Made by a program: the position numbers and the translations under genes. A DNA stretch of 49,399 nt from an uncultured Clostridia bacterium (GTDB taxonomy: Bacteria > Bacillota > Clostridia > Oscillospirales > Ruminococcaceae), in the NCBI GenBank assembly GCA_947176675.1, contig CAMWRN010000001.1:1-49399 (forward strand), read 5' to 3'. The number at the start of each line of letters is the position of its first letter. The first letter of the stretch is position 1. This document shows, in pieces, positions 1 to 7,892 of the stretch. Under the pieces are notes generated by a model. The model was not told the DNA's origin and did not search any database. It saw only the letters and a program-made list of their open reading frames with translations.

Positions 1-168
1 TGTCAATACGGGATAGGTTTTAATTAGCTTTTTCGGAAAAAAATTTTATCAGCAAAGGTAAAGCTTTTCCATAAAGATATTTTTTACTTTTGCTTGATTC
101 TTTTTTTCTTTATTTGTTTTCTGTCTCGAAAAGTTTACAAAAACACGTTCTAAAATATGGCAAAACCC

Positions 169-197
169 TTGCAATCAATTGAAATTTATGCTATAAT
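169..197 (+). promoter_or_regulatory. dnaA promoter
   Basis: TTGCAA (169-174), a 17-bp spacer and TATAAT (192-197) form a good sigma-A-type promoter. Transcription would begin near 204, leaving an ~80-nt leader before the preferred dnaA start. The rest of 1-168 is AT-rich. I see no gene there and no consensus DnaA box. Confidence 0.7.
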
Positions 198-283
198 AAT
201 GTAGTATTTTATATTCGCTTTTCATGAACAAAAGAAAACTCAAAACGGGTCATCCCGTCCGTCTAAAAGGGGCAGATAAAAAA

Positions 284-1630
284 ATGAAATCCTTTGTCGA
301 AGTATTTGATAAGGTGCAGGAATACTGCATGGAAAAAATAGAACGCGGCGAGCTTACCGACGTTGCTTACCGCTTATGGATCAAATCCCTGATCCCTGTT
401 AAGCTGGACGGCGATGTTGCCTGTTTCTCCGTTCCCTCCGAATTTCAGGCTAACATTATTACAAAAAATTATACCGGTATCCTTAAAGAAGCTCTTGCGG
501 GCGTTCTGGGATTCGACGTTAATCTGAACATAACTGCGGACGATTCCGCTGCCGAAGAGGACGACGACCCAAACAAGCGCCGCATTGAGCTCGAAGAGTC
601 TTTTTCCAACGCCGAATACGACTATACCTTCGACACCTTTATCGTGGGACGTTCAAACGAATTTGCCTACGCAGCCTGCACCTCCGTTGCAAAAGAACCG
701 GGAAGCACTTACAATCCATTGTTTATACACGGCCCGTCGGGACTTGGCAAGACCCATCTTATGACTGCCATAAGCAACGAGATAAAGCGTCTTAATCCGT
801 CCATGAACATCATTTACGTTACGGGAGAGACCTTCACAAACGAGCTTATCGACGCTATCAAACAGAAAAAGGATACAAGCGAATTCCATAAAAAATACCG
901 CGGAGCTGATATTCTTCTCCTTGACGACGTTCAGTTCATCGCGGGAAAGGATTCGACCCAGGAAGAATTTTTCCACACCTTTAACGAGCTTCACAAGATA
1001 GGCAAGCAGATAGTGCTGACTTCCGACCGACCGCCAAAAGACATCAAAACTCTGGAGGACCGTATCCGCACACGCTTTGAGTGGGGACTTATTGCCGATA
1101 TTTCAATACCGGATTTTGAAACGAGAGTTGCTATTATCCGCCGGAAAGCCGAGCTTCTAAATCTTCAGCTTCCCGACGACGTTGCCGAATACATAGCCAA
1201 CAAGCTGAAAACCAATATCAGACAGCTTGAAGGCTGTGTGAAAAAGCTTAAAGCAGGTCAGCACCTTGTAGGTACTCCGCCTACAATGGCTCAGGCAAGG
1301 CTTGCGGTAATGGAGATACTTTCCGAGGAAAACTCCGCTCCCATCACCTTTGACAGAATACTGAACGAGGTTGGAAGCGTTTACGGCGTTACTGCCGAGG
1401 ATATTATTTCCAAAAAGCGAAGCGCACAAATATCCATTGCCAGAAAGGTAAGCTGCTATGTGCTGAAATCGGTTACGGATATGTCCTACAAGTCCATAGG
1501 AATGGAGCTCGGTGCGCGGGATCACAGCACCATAATTTATTACTGCGACGACATTGAAAAGCTTATGAAAAAGGATTCCCACGCGCGGGAAATGATAGAG
1601 GACATCATAAACAATATCAGAAGCAATTAG
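284..1630 (+). CDS. dnaA: Chromosomal replication initiator protein DnaA
   Basis: DnaA is the AAA+ initiator that binds DnaA boxes, melts oriC and recruits the helicase. The 448-residue product has the family layout: domain I (from MKSFVEVFDKVQ), an acidic linker, the AAA+ core with Walker A GPSGLGKT (~150-157) and Walker B LLLDDVQF (~211-218), and the C-terminal helix-turn-helix with the DnaA signature around ARDHSTI. I chose ATG 284 because AAAAGGGG lies just upstream and the protein then starts like other DnaA proteins. An in-frame ATG at 224 would add 20 basic residues but has no ribosome binding site. It is followed by oriC and dnaN. Confidence 0.97.
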   Translation: MKSFVEVFDKVQEYCMEKIERGELTDVAYRLWIKSLIPVKLDGDVACFSVPSEFQANIITKNYTGILKEALAGVLGFDVNLNITADDSAAEEDDDPNKRRIELEESFSNAEYDYTFDTFIVGRSNEFAYAACTSVAKEPGSTYNPLFIHGPSGLGKTHLMTAISNEIKRLNPSMNIIYVTGETFTNELIDAIKQKKDTSEFHKKYRGADILLLDDVQFIAGKDSTQEEFFHTFNELHKIGKQIVLTSDRPPKDIKTLEDRIRTRFEWGLIADISIPDFETRVAIIRRKAELLNLQLPDDVAEYIANKLKTNIRQLEGCVKKLKAGQHLVGTPPTMAQARLAVMEILSEENSAPITFDRILNEVGSVYGVTAEDIISKKRSAQISIARKVSCYVLKSVTDMSYKSIGMELGARDHSTIIYYCDDIEKLMKKDSHAREMIEDIINNIRSN

Positions 1631-2247
1631 CTTTCAACATTTTAAACTTTACACCGCAAAAGTGTCTGCCGTCCAACGTAAAAGCTTGGTTTGAAATGTA
1701 AAGTAAAAATTACAGTCTGTTTTAAACTAAGTTTTCCACAGGGTGTTGAAAACATTGTGGAAAACTGCAAACTGCCTTTTTATACTGTGTAAATCCGTTA
1801 CATTACTTTTTGTATAAAGTTGTTTTCAACATTTTGTTGATCCGCGAAGATTTCCACAAAATTTTCAAGATTTTTTCAACTAACGGGACAAGTATTCCAC
1901 CCGGCTTCAACATGGCAGAAAATGTATTCACTTTTCAACAAGTTTTCATTTTTCCGGTGTAGAATTTTAAAACAAAGCACAGAAAAGAAGAAAACGGGTT
2001 TCCAACATTTCCAACGCCCCTAATACTACTGCTGTTTTATTTATTATCTTATCTTAAGAAAAGGACAAAAATCTCAGCAGAAGAAAAAAACTATGTGTAA
2101 AAAAATTCTCCGGTCCTTCAAGGCTGCGAGTTTCCAAATGGCAGAGTCCTTTGGTCTCTCCCCGCAGGGAGCAAAATCCTCTTTCGTGCTGTAACTTTGC
2201 CCATACAAAATTTAAGACAATTCAAAGAAAGGAATGTGAACCGTAAA
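1631..2247. other. oriC: Replication origin oriC (dnaA-dnaN intergenic region)
   Basis: This 617-bp AT-rich gap has no gene. Two matches to TTWTNCACA lie in opposite orientation, TTTTCCACA at 1732-1740 and its complement at 1756-1764, with a weaker one at 1850-1858. Many TTTTCAACA-like sequences surround them. At 1999-2065 two tandem TTTCCAAC(A/G) boxes abut a GC cluster (CGCCCC, 2015-2020). Then come triplets reading 3'-GAT-TAT-GAT-GAC-GAC-5' on the bottom strand (2020-2034), resembling DnaA-trios, and an AT-rich stretch (2035-2065) suited to unwinding. The order box, GC cluster, trio, DUE facing dnaN matches the Bacillus subtilis basal unwinding system. Confidence 0.85.
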
Positions 2248-3354
2248 ATGAAGTTCATATGCAAACAAGCTGAAATAAACGAGGCTCTGGCAAACGTTTC
2301 GAGAGCAGTTCCTCCGAAATCAACCATCTCCGCTCTGGAAGGCGTAAAGCTGTATCTTAACAGAAATATCCTCGAGCTGACGGGTTACGATCTTGAACTT
2401 GGTATCCAGACAAAAATAGAAGTGCAGTCCGAAGACGTGGGAGAGTGTATCCTCAACAGCAGACTCTTTAACGAGATAATAAGGAAAATGCCCTCCGAGA
2501 CCATTGAGGTAGAAGTAGACGGAAATCTTACTACTACTATCCGCGGCTCCAACGCCGAGTACAAGATTCTTGCAATGCCTGCGGACGAATACCCCTCAAT
2601 TCCCGATCACGATACCGGGGATAACTTTACAGTCCGTCAGCCTATGCTGAAAAATATGATAAACGAAACTATTTTTGCGGTCGCCGTTGCGGACAACAAG
2701 CCTATCCTTATGGGCGAGCTTTTTGATATTATGGATCATAACTTTAACCTTGTGGCTATAGACGGCTACCGTCTTGCAGTGCGTTCCGAAAATATCGAAT
2801 CGGATAATCACTACAATTTTGTCGTAAAGGCAAAGGCTTTGTCGGAAGTAGCCAAGCTTCTCAAGGATGACGAAAACGAAAGCGTTACGATGCATGTTTC
2901 CAAAAAGCATATTACTTTTGAAATAGGCAAGTATATGGTTCTTTCAAGACTGTTGGAGGGCGAATTCCATAACTACAAGGGTTCTATACCCGAAAAGCAC
3001 AGCACAGAGATAGTGATAAACGCAAGAGAGCTTATAGCTTGTCTGGACAGATGTATGCTTCTTATAAACGAAAAAGCAAAAGCTCCCGTTAAGTGCCTGT
3101 TTAAGGATGGTAAAGTCAAGATATCCTGCTCTTCCGTTTTAGGCAAGCTCAATGACGAAATGGAGGCGGATATGTCAGGTCCTTCCGTTGAAATAGGCTT
3201 TAACTGCCGGTATCTTCTGGAAGCCCTTAAAGCTTCCGAGTCTGACAAGGTAAGGCTTCAGCTCAACGGCGGACTTTCTCCCATGAAAATAGTTCCTATG
3301 GAGGGAAGCGCTTATACGTTCCTTGTTCTCCCAATGAGACTGAAATCAGAATAG
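2248..3354 (+). CDS. dnaN: DNA polymerase III sliding clamp (beta subunit) DnaN
   Basis: DnaN is the ring-shaped clamp that holds the replicative polymerase on DNA. The 368-residue product begins MKFICKQAEINEAL, has the three-domain clamp length, and ends in the usual hydrophobic VLPMRL motif. ATG 2248 is chosen from homologous N-termini. An AAAGGAA element lies ~15 nt upstream, slightly far. An upstream in-frame ATG at 2197 would add 17 unconserved residues. It lies between oriC and yaaA. Confidence 0.97.
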   Translation: MKFICKQAEINEALANVSRAVPPKSTISALEGVKLYLNRNILELTGYDLELGIQTKIEVQSEDVGECILNSRLFNEIIRKMPSETIEVEVDGNLTTTIRGSNAEYKILAMPADEYPSIPDHDTGDNFTVRQPMLKNMINETIFAVAVADNKPILMGELFDIMDHNFNLVAIDGYRLAVRSENIESDNHYNFVVKAKALSEVAKLLKDDENESVTMHVSKKHITFEIGKYMVLSRLLEGEFHNYKGSIPEKHSTEIVINARELIACLDRCMLLINEKAKAPVKCLFKDGKVKISCSSVLGKLNDEMEADMSGPSVEIGFNCRYLLEALKASESDKVRLQLNGGLSPMKIVPMEGSAYTFLVLPMRLKSE

Positions 3355-3401
3355 CGGGGAGCCTCCACAGTTCTTTATACGAAAAAGAGAGGTAAAATAA
3401 A

Positions 3402-3611
3402 TTGGACGAAAAAGTAAAGATCACCACTGAGTTTATTAAGCTTGACCAGCTTCTGAAATTTGCCGGAGCAGCCGCTATAGGCTCGGAAGCCAAGGAGCTT
3501 GTCCTTGACGGAAAGGTCATGGTAAACGGCGAGATATGCACCATGCGCGGAAAAAAAATACGAAGCGGCGATACCGTAACGGTAAACGGTCAGGATATCA
3601 CCGTCGAATAA
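3402..3611 (+). CDS. yaaA: S4 domain RNA-binding protein YaaA (RlbA-like)
   Basis: This 69-residue protein is almost entirely one S4 RNA-binding fold (roughly residues 10-65), with the LVLDGKVMVNGE core and the basic GKKIRSGDTV turn. The family sits between dnaN and recF across Firmicutes and has been linked to ribosomes, but its exact job is not clear. It starts at TTG 3402, with AGAGAGG upstream and no better in-frame start. It is probably cotranscribed with dnaN and recF. Confidence 0.9.
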   Translation: MDEKVKITTEFIKLDQLLKFAGAAAIGSEAKELVLDGKVMVNGEICTMRGKKIRSGDTVTVNGQDITVE

Positions 3612-3635
3612 TTACTTCAGTAAAGGATCGAAAAT

Positions 3636-4763
3636 GTGGTTATTAACCGTGTTACAGCCGACGGGTACAAAAATCTCGAGGGAATAGATATCGAGCTTGA
3701 CCCGAAAATGAACATAATCTGCGGCGAGAACGCCCAAGGGAAAACCAATCTCGTTGAAGCTGTCTGGCTTTGCTCCGGCTGCCGTTCCTTTCGGGGAACG
3801 CGGGACAAAGACTTTATCGGATTTGTCAAGGATGCTGCAAAGGTCGGTATGGATTTTACCGATTCGGTGAGAAAGCAGCGGATAGAATTTGAGGTAAGGC
3901 GGGGTTCGGTAAAGGATAAGATTGTAACCCTCAACGGCGTAAAGCTTCCGCTTTTGTCAAAGCTTTTCGGCTGCTTCAGATGCGTGGTATTTACTCCCGA
4001 AGATCTTAACCTGATAAAAGGTTCTCCCGACAACCGCAGAAGCTTTGCGGATCTTTCCATTGCACAGATCAAACCCTCTTACGTCAGCGCTCTTAATAAA
4101 TACAACATGATACTTGCTCAGAGAAACGCAGCGTTAAAGTCCGTGGGTCGTGACGGTTCGGGCGCGGAGTTTCTTGATGTATGGAATGAACAGCTTATTA
4201 AGGCAGGGACTTATATTTCTGTTTTAAGATACGCTTTTTGTATAACTTTGAATAATTATACCAAACCTCTCTATAGTTCGATAACAAACGGAATTGAGGA
4301 TATGGATATATATTATCAGTCTACTGTTTTTGAAAAGTTTGACGGACGTTTGAACAACACAGAAGAGCTCGAAGATGAATATGCGGAAAAGCTTAAAGCT
4401 TCTGCGGAAAACGATCTCAGGGCAGGCTTCACGACGGTGGGAGTTCACCGCGACGATATAGGAGCTTATATTAACGGTCTTTCCGTTCGGGAATTCGGTT
4501 CTCAGGGACAGGCGAGATCGGCAGCCTTGGCAATGAAGCTTGCTCACGCAAAGATACTGAAAGCGGAACAGGGAGAATATCCGGTAATGCTTCTTGACGA
4601 CGTTCTGTCCGAGCTTGACGAAAAAAGACGAAGGTTCATTCTGAACAACATCGAGGATATGCAGGTCATAATAACCTGCTGTGATGAGAAGTCAGTGACC
4701 GATATGGCAAGCGGAAAAATATTCAGAATGGAAAAGGGCAGAACTGATATTTTCGATAACTAA
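3636..4763 (+). CDS. recF: DNA replication and repair protein RecF
   Basis: RecF is an SMC-like ATPase that helps load RecA at gaps and stalled forks. The 375-residue protein has Walker A GENAQGKTN near residue 30, the ABC signature region FGSQGQARS (~290), and Walker B VMLLDDVLSELD (~315), all typical of RecF. The start is GTG 3636 with AAAGGA upstream. It sits 24 bp after yaaA and 30 bp before remB, consistent with one operon. Confidence 0.96.
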   Translation: MVINRVTADGYKNLEGIDIELDPKMNIICGENAQGKTNLVEAVWLCSGCRSFRGTRDKDFIGFVKDAAKVGMDFTDSVRKQRIEFEVRRGSVKDKIVTLNGVKLPLLSKLFGCFRCVVFTPEDLNLIKGSPDNRRSFADLSIAQIKPSYVSALNKYNMILAQRNAALKSVGRDGSGAEFLDVWNEQLIKAGTYISVLRYAFCITLNNYTKPLYSSITNGIEDMDIYYQSTVFEKFDGRLNNTEELEDEYAEKLKASAENDLRAGFTTVGVHRDDIGAYINGLSVREFGSQGQARSAALAMKLAHAKILKAEQGEYPVMLLDDVLSELDEKRRRFILNNIEDMQVIITCCDEKSVTDMASGKIFRMEKGRTDIFDN

Positions 4764-4793
4764 TAAATTACTAAAGATAAGGCAGGCGGTAAA

Positions 4794-5063
4794 ATGTATC
4801 TTCATCTCGGCGAGGATACCGCGGTCAGAGCGGACGGTATCATAGGTATTTTTGATATTGAAAATACTTCTGTAAGCAAGCATACAAAAGAGTTTCTTGC
4901 CGCCGCGGGAAAAAGCGGACAGGTAAAAAATGTAAGCTACGATATGCCGAAGTCGTTTATTGTCTGCTCGGAAAAAGGCGTTAAGACGGTTTATATTTCG
5001 CCTATTTCGGCGGCTACACTGAAAAAGCGCGGTAAGGCGGGATTTCCGTCGGCAAGGTATTGA
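4794..5063 (+). CDS. remB: Extracellular matrix regulator RemB/YaaB family (DUF370)
   Basis: The 89-residue protein matches the small DUF370/RemB family found between recF and gyrB in Firmicutes. It opens MYLHLGEDTAV, has the IIGIFDIENTSVS core and ends in a short basic tail. RemA/RemB proteins in Bacillus act in biofilm-matrix gene regulation, and RemA is a DNA-binding ring. RemB's role in Clostridia is not established. Position and length support the assignment. Confidence 0.9.
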   Translation: MYLHLGEDTAVRADGIIGIFDIENTSVSKHTKEFLAAAGKSGQVKNVSYDMPKSFIVCSEKGVKTVYISPISAATLKKRGKAGFPSARY

Positions 5064-5122
5064 ATTTTTTATACTTAATTTTATTTTATAGACACGGCGC
5101 AATATTGTTTGGAGGTAAAACA

Positions 5123-7069
5123 ATGTCTGATATCCTTAACGAAACTCAAAGCTACGACGAAAATCAAATACAGGTTCTGGAGGGTCTGGAAGCTGTTAGG
5201 AAACGCCCCGGAATGTATATCGGTTCCACAGGTCCGAAAGGTTTGCATCACCTTGTTTACGAGATCGTGGACAACGCTATCGACGAGGCTTTGGCAGGAT
5301 ACTGCTCGCAGATAACAGTTGATATTCTGGAAGGAGACGTTATTCGCGTTTCCGACAACGGAAGAGGTATTCCTACCGGTATCCACCCCAAGGAAGGCAT
5401 CTCTGCGGCTACGGTTGTTTATACCATTCTCCATGCGGGCGGAAAGTTCGGCGGAGGCGGTTATAAGGTTGCGGGAGGTCTCCACGGCGTCGGAGCGTCT
5501 GTTGTAAACGCTCTTTCCGAATGGCTGGAGCTTACTGTTAAGGACGGTAAAAATGTACACTTTCAGCGTTTCCATAACGGCGGTCAGTATGACGAGCCTA
5601 TGAAGATCACCGGTGAGACAACCGAAACGGGTACTACAGTAATGTTTAAAGCTGATCCGTCAATATTTGAAGAAACTACGGTTTACGACTATGAAGTGCT
5701 TTTGAAAAGACTTCGTGAGCAAGCCTTTCTAAACGCCGGAGTAAAGATAGTTTTCTCCGATATGAGAAATCCTGCCGAGCCTGTTTCCGAGACGCTTCAC
5801 TATGAGGGCGGTATCAGGCAGTTCGTCGAGCATATCCACAAGACCAGAGGTCTTGAGCCTTTAGCCGAGGAAGTAATTTATGTCAGCGGAGTTCATGGGG
5901 ATTCCACTGCGGAAGTAGCTCTTATGTACAACGACAGCTACAACGAGCTTATCTTGTCCTTTGCAAACAATATTCATACCATTGACGGCGGTACTCACGA
6001 GAACGGCTTTAAGAATGCGCTGACTAAGGTTATAAACGATTACGGAAAAAAATTCAATCTTCTTAAAGACGGCGATAAGCTTTTGGGCGACGACGTTCGT
6101 GAGGGTATTACGGCGATTGTTTCCGTAAAGCTTACCGACTGCGAATTTGAGGGACAGACCAAGGGCAGACTTGGCAATCCCGAAGTGCGTCCTTTTGTGG
6201 AAAGCATGGTTTGCGAAAAGCTTATGTGCTACCTTGAGGAAAATCCTGCTGTGGCACGCTCTATATTTGACAAGTCTCAGGCTGCGCAGCGTGCGAGAGA
6301 AGCCGCTAAAAAAGCCCGTGAAACAGCACGCCGCAAGTCGGCTATGGAATCCGCTTCTCTTCCCGGAAAGCTTTCGGACTGTTCCGAAAAGGACGTTCAG
6401 TATACCGAGATCTATATCGTCGAGGGAGACTCTGCGGGAGGCTCCGCAAAGCAGGGCAGAGACAGGCGTTATCAGGCTATCCTGCCGCTTTGGGGAAAAA
6501 TGCTCAACGTTGAAAAAGCACGCATCGACAAGGTTTACGGCAATGAAAAGCTTATGCCGGTGGTGACGGCTTTGGGTACCTCTATCGGCGAGGATTTTGA
6601 CATTAGTAAGCTTCGTTACGGTAAAGTAATAATAATGGCGGATGCCGATGTTGACGGCTGCCATATCAGAACACTTCTGCTGACTTTCTTTTTCAGATTC
6701 ATGCGTCCGCTTATCACAAACGGAAATGTTTATATCGCACAGCCTCCGCTTTTTAAGGTAAGCAAAGGCTCAAAGCAGGTGAGATACGCTTATTCCGATG
6801 ATGAAAGAGATAAATATATCTCCGAGCTTAAAGGCAATAACGAGAATGCCAAAATAGACGTTCAGCGCTATAAGGGTCTCGGTGAGATGGATCCCGAACA
6901 GCTTTGGGAGACAACTATGGATCCGGAAACAAGAACCATGCTCAGAGTTACTATGGAGGACGCTGTAAAGGCGGACGAGATTTTCACAATCCTTATGGGC
7001 GACAAGGTATTGCCGCGGCGTGAGTTTATCGAGAAAAACGCTAAGTATGTGGAATCACTTGATGTATAA
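5123..7069 (+). CDS. gyrB: DNA gyrase subunit B
   Basis: GyrB is the ATPase subunit of DNA gyrase, which introduces negative supercoils. The 648-residue protein has the GHKL ATP-binding motifs (EIVDNAIDEA, DNGRGIP, GGLHGVGASVVNAL). It also has the TOPRIM EGDSAGGSAKQGRDR and DADVDGCHI motifs and the C-terminal YKGLGEM. ATG 5123 follows GGAGG at 8-nt spacing, and the 21-residue upstream extension is rejected. Note gyrA is not directly adjacent: a membrane-protein gene lies between them. Confidence 0.98.
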   Translation: MSDILNETQSYDENQIQVLEGLEAVRKRPGMYIGSTGPKGLHHLVYEIVDNAIDEALAGYCSQITVDILEGDVIRVSDNGRGIPTGIHPKEGISAATVVYTILHAGGKFGGGGYKVAGGLHGVGASVVNALSEWLELTVKDGKNVHFQRFHNGGQYDEPMKITGETTETGTTVMFKADPSIFEETTVYDYEVLLKRLREQAFLNAGVKIVFSDMRNPAEPVSETLHYEGGIRQFVEHIHKTRGLEPLAEEVIYVSGVHGDSTAEVALMYNDSYNELILSFANNIHTIDGGTHENGFKNALTKVINDYGKKFNLLKDGDKLLGDDVREGITAIVSVKLTDCEFEGQTKGRLGNPEVRPFVESMVCEKLMCYLEENPAVARSIFDKSQAAQRAREAAKKARETARRKSAMESASLPGKLSDCSEKDVQYTEIYIVEGDSAGGSAKQGRDRRYQAILPLWGKMLNVEKARIDKVYGNEKLMPVVTALGTSIGEDFDISKLRYGKVIIMADADVDGCHIRTLLLTFFFRFMRPLITNGNVYIAQPPLFKVSKGSKQVRYAYSDDERDKYISELKGNNENAKIDVQRYKGLGEMDPEQLWETTMDPETRTMLRVTMEDAVKADEIFTILMGDKVLPRREFIEKNAKYVESLDV

Positions 7070-7130
7070 AATTGACAAAATTTTAGAGGGCCGGAAAATC
7101 AGTCCCTAACATATATTGAAAGGAAACGCT

Positions 7131-7811
7131 ATGGGAATATTAAACGAAATGTTCGGAGACGGCGACAGCGGACAGCTTTCCGCTCCCGAAGGAGAGCTTC
7201 TTGCAGAGGGAGAGTACGAGAGCAATGCCGAAGAGATACTGAAAGGCTATAAGGTCTATCAGAAAAAATATGTATTCAGATCGCTGATATGGAAAATTCT
7301 TTTAGTTCTTTTGGCGATGACCTCTTCGGTGATGATGATAATGACCTCCGAAGATCCGGTTATGCCTGCAATGTGCCTTATGATAAGCATTGCTGTGGGA
7401 ATATGGTTTATAAGTACTCCTGTATCTAACAGAAAAAAGCTTATGAGGGGTCTTGACTCCATGGAAGGGACACTCTATAAGGCTGAATTTTTTACCGATA
7501 AAATAAAGATTTCCACGTGTGTTGATGATAATGTGGAAAACGAAAATATTCCGGAAGAATCAGAACAAACTGAACAAACCGAACAGTCGGAAGCAGATAT
7601 GGCTCTTGACGGAGAAAAAGAGGAAATCCCTGCAACGGTTATTCACTTGGATTCTCCGATAGTCGATCTTATTGACAAGGAAGATATGTTTATTCTTGTG
7701 GTGAAAAAATCGTATGTATTTATTATTCCGAAAAAAGCCTTTGGCAGTGAAGAATGTCAAAAGGTTCGTGAAAAGCTTTCGGTTATAATGGGAATAAGAT
7801 ACAAGCTTTAA
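7131..7811 (+). CDS. YcxB-like two-helix membrane protein
   Basis: This 226-residue protein has an acidic N-terminus and a pair of hydrophobic helices (~residues 43-63 and ~70-90). An acidic Glu/Thr/Gln-rich loop (~130-155) follows, then a C-terminal section ending FIIPKKAFGSEE. Two helices plus a final IIPK.AF motif resemble the YcxB-like family of unknown function. ATG 7131 follows GAAAGGA. It sits between gyrB and gyrA on the same strand, but nothing in it suggests a gyrase role. The family call is by pattern memory. Confidence 0.65.
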   Translation: MGILNEMFGDGDSGQLSAPEGELLAEGEYESNAEEILKGYKVYQKKYVFRSLIWKILLVLLAMTSSVMMIMTSEDPVMPAMCLMISIAVGIWFISTPVSNRKKLMRGLDSMEGTLYKAEFFTDKIKISTCVDDNVENENIPEESEQTEQTEQSEADMALDGEKEEIPATVIHLDSPIVDLIDKEDMFILVVKKSYVFIIPKKAFGSEECQKVREKLSVIMGIRYKL

Positions 7812-7892
7812 GTTTTTCAAGTACGGTATTCAGTATTACAGTTACAGTAAACAAAAATTTAGCAGATCAGCTAAAGTCAGGAGTTGTTAATT

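Noticed and set aside
224..283. Upstream ATG extension of dnaA
   Set aside because: No ribosome binding site, only ~20 nt after the predicted transcript start, and residues not seen in DnaA proteins.
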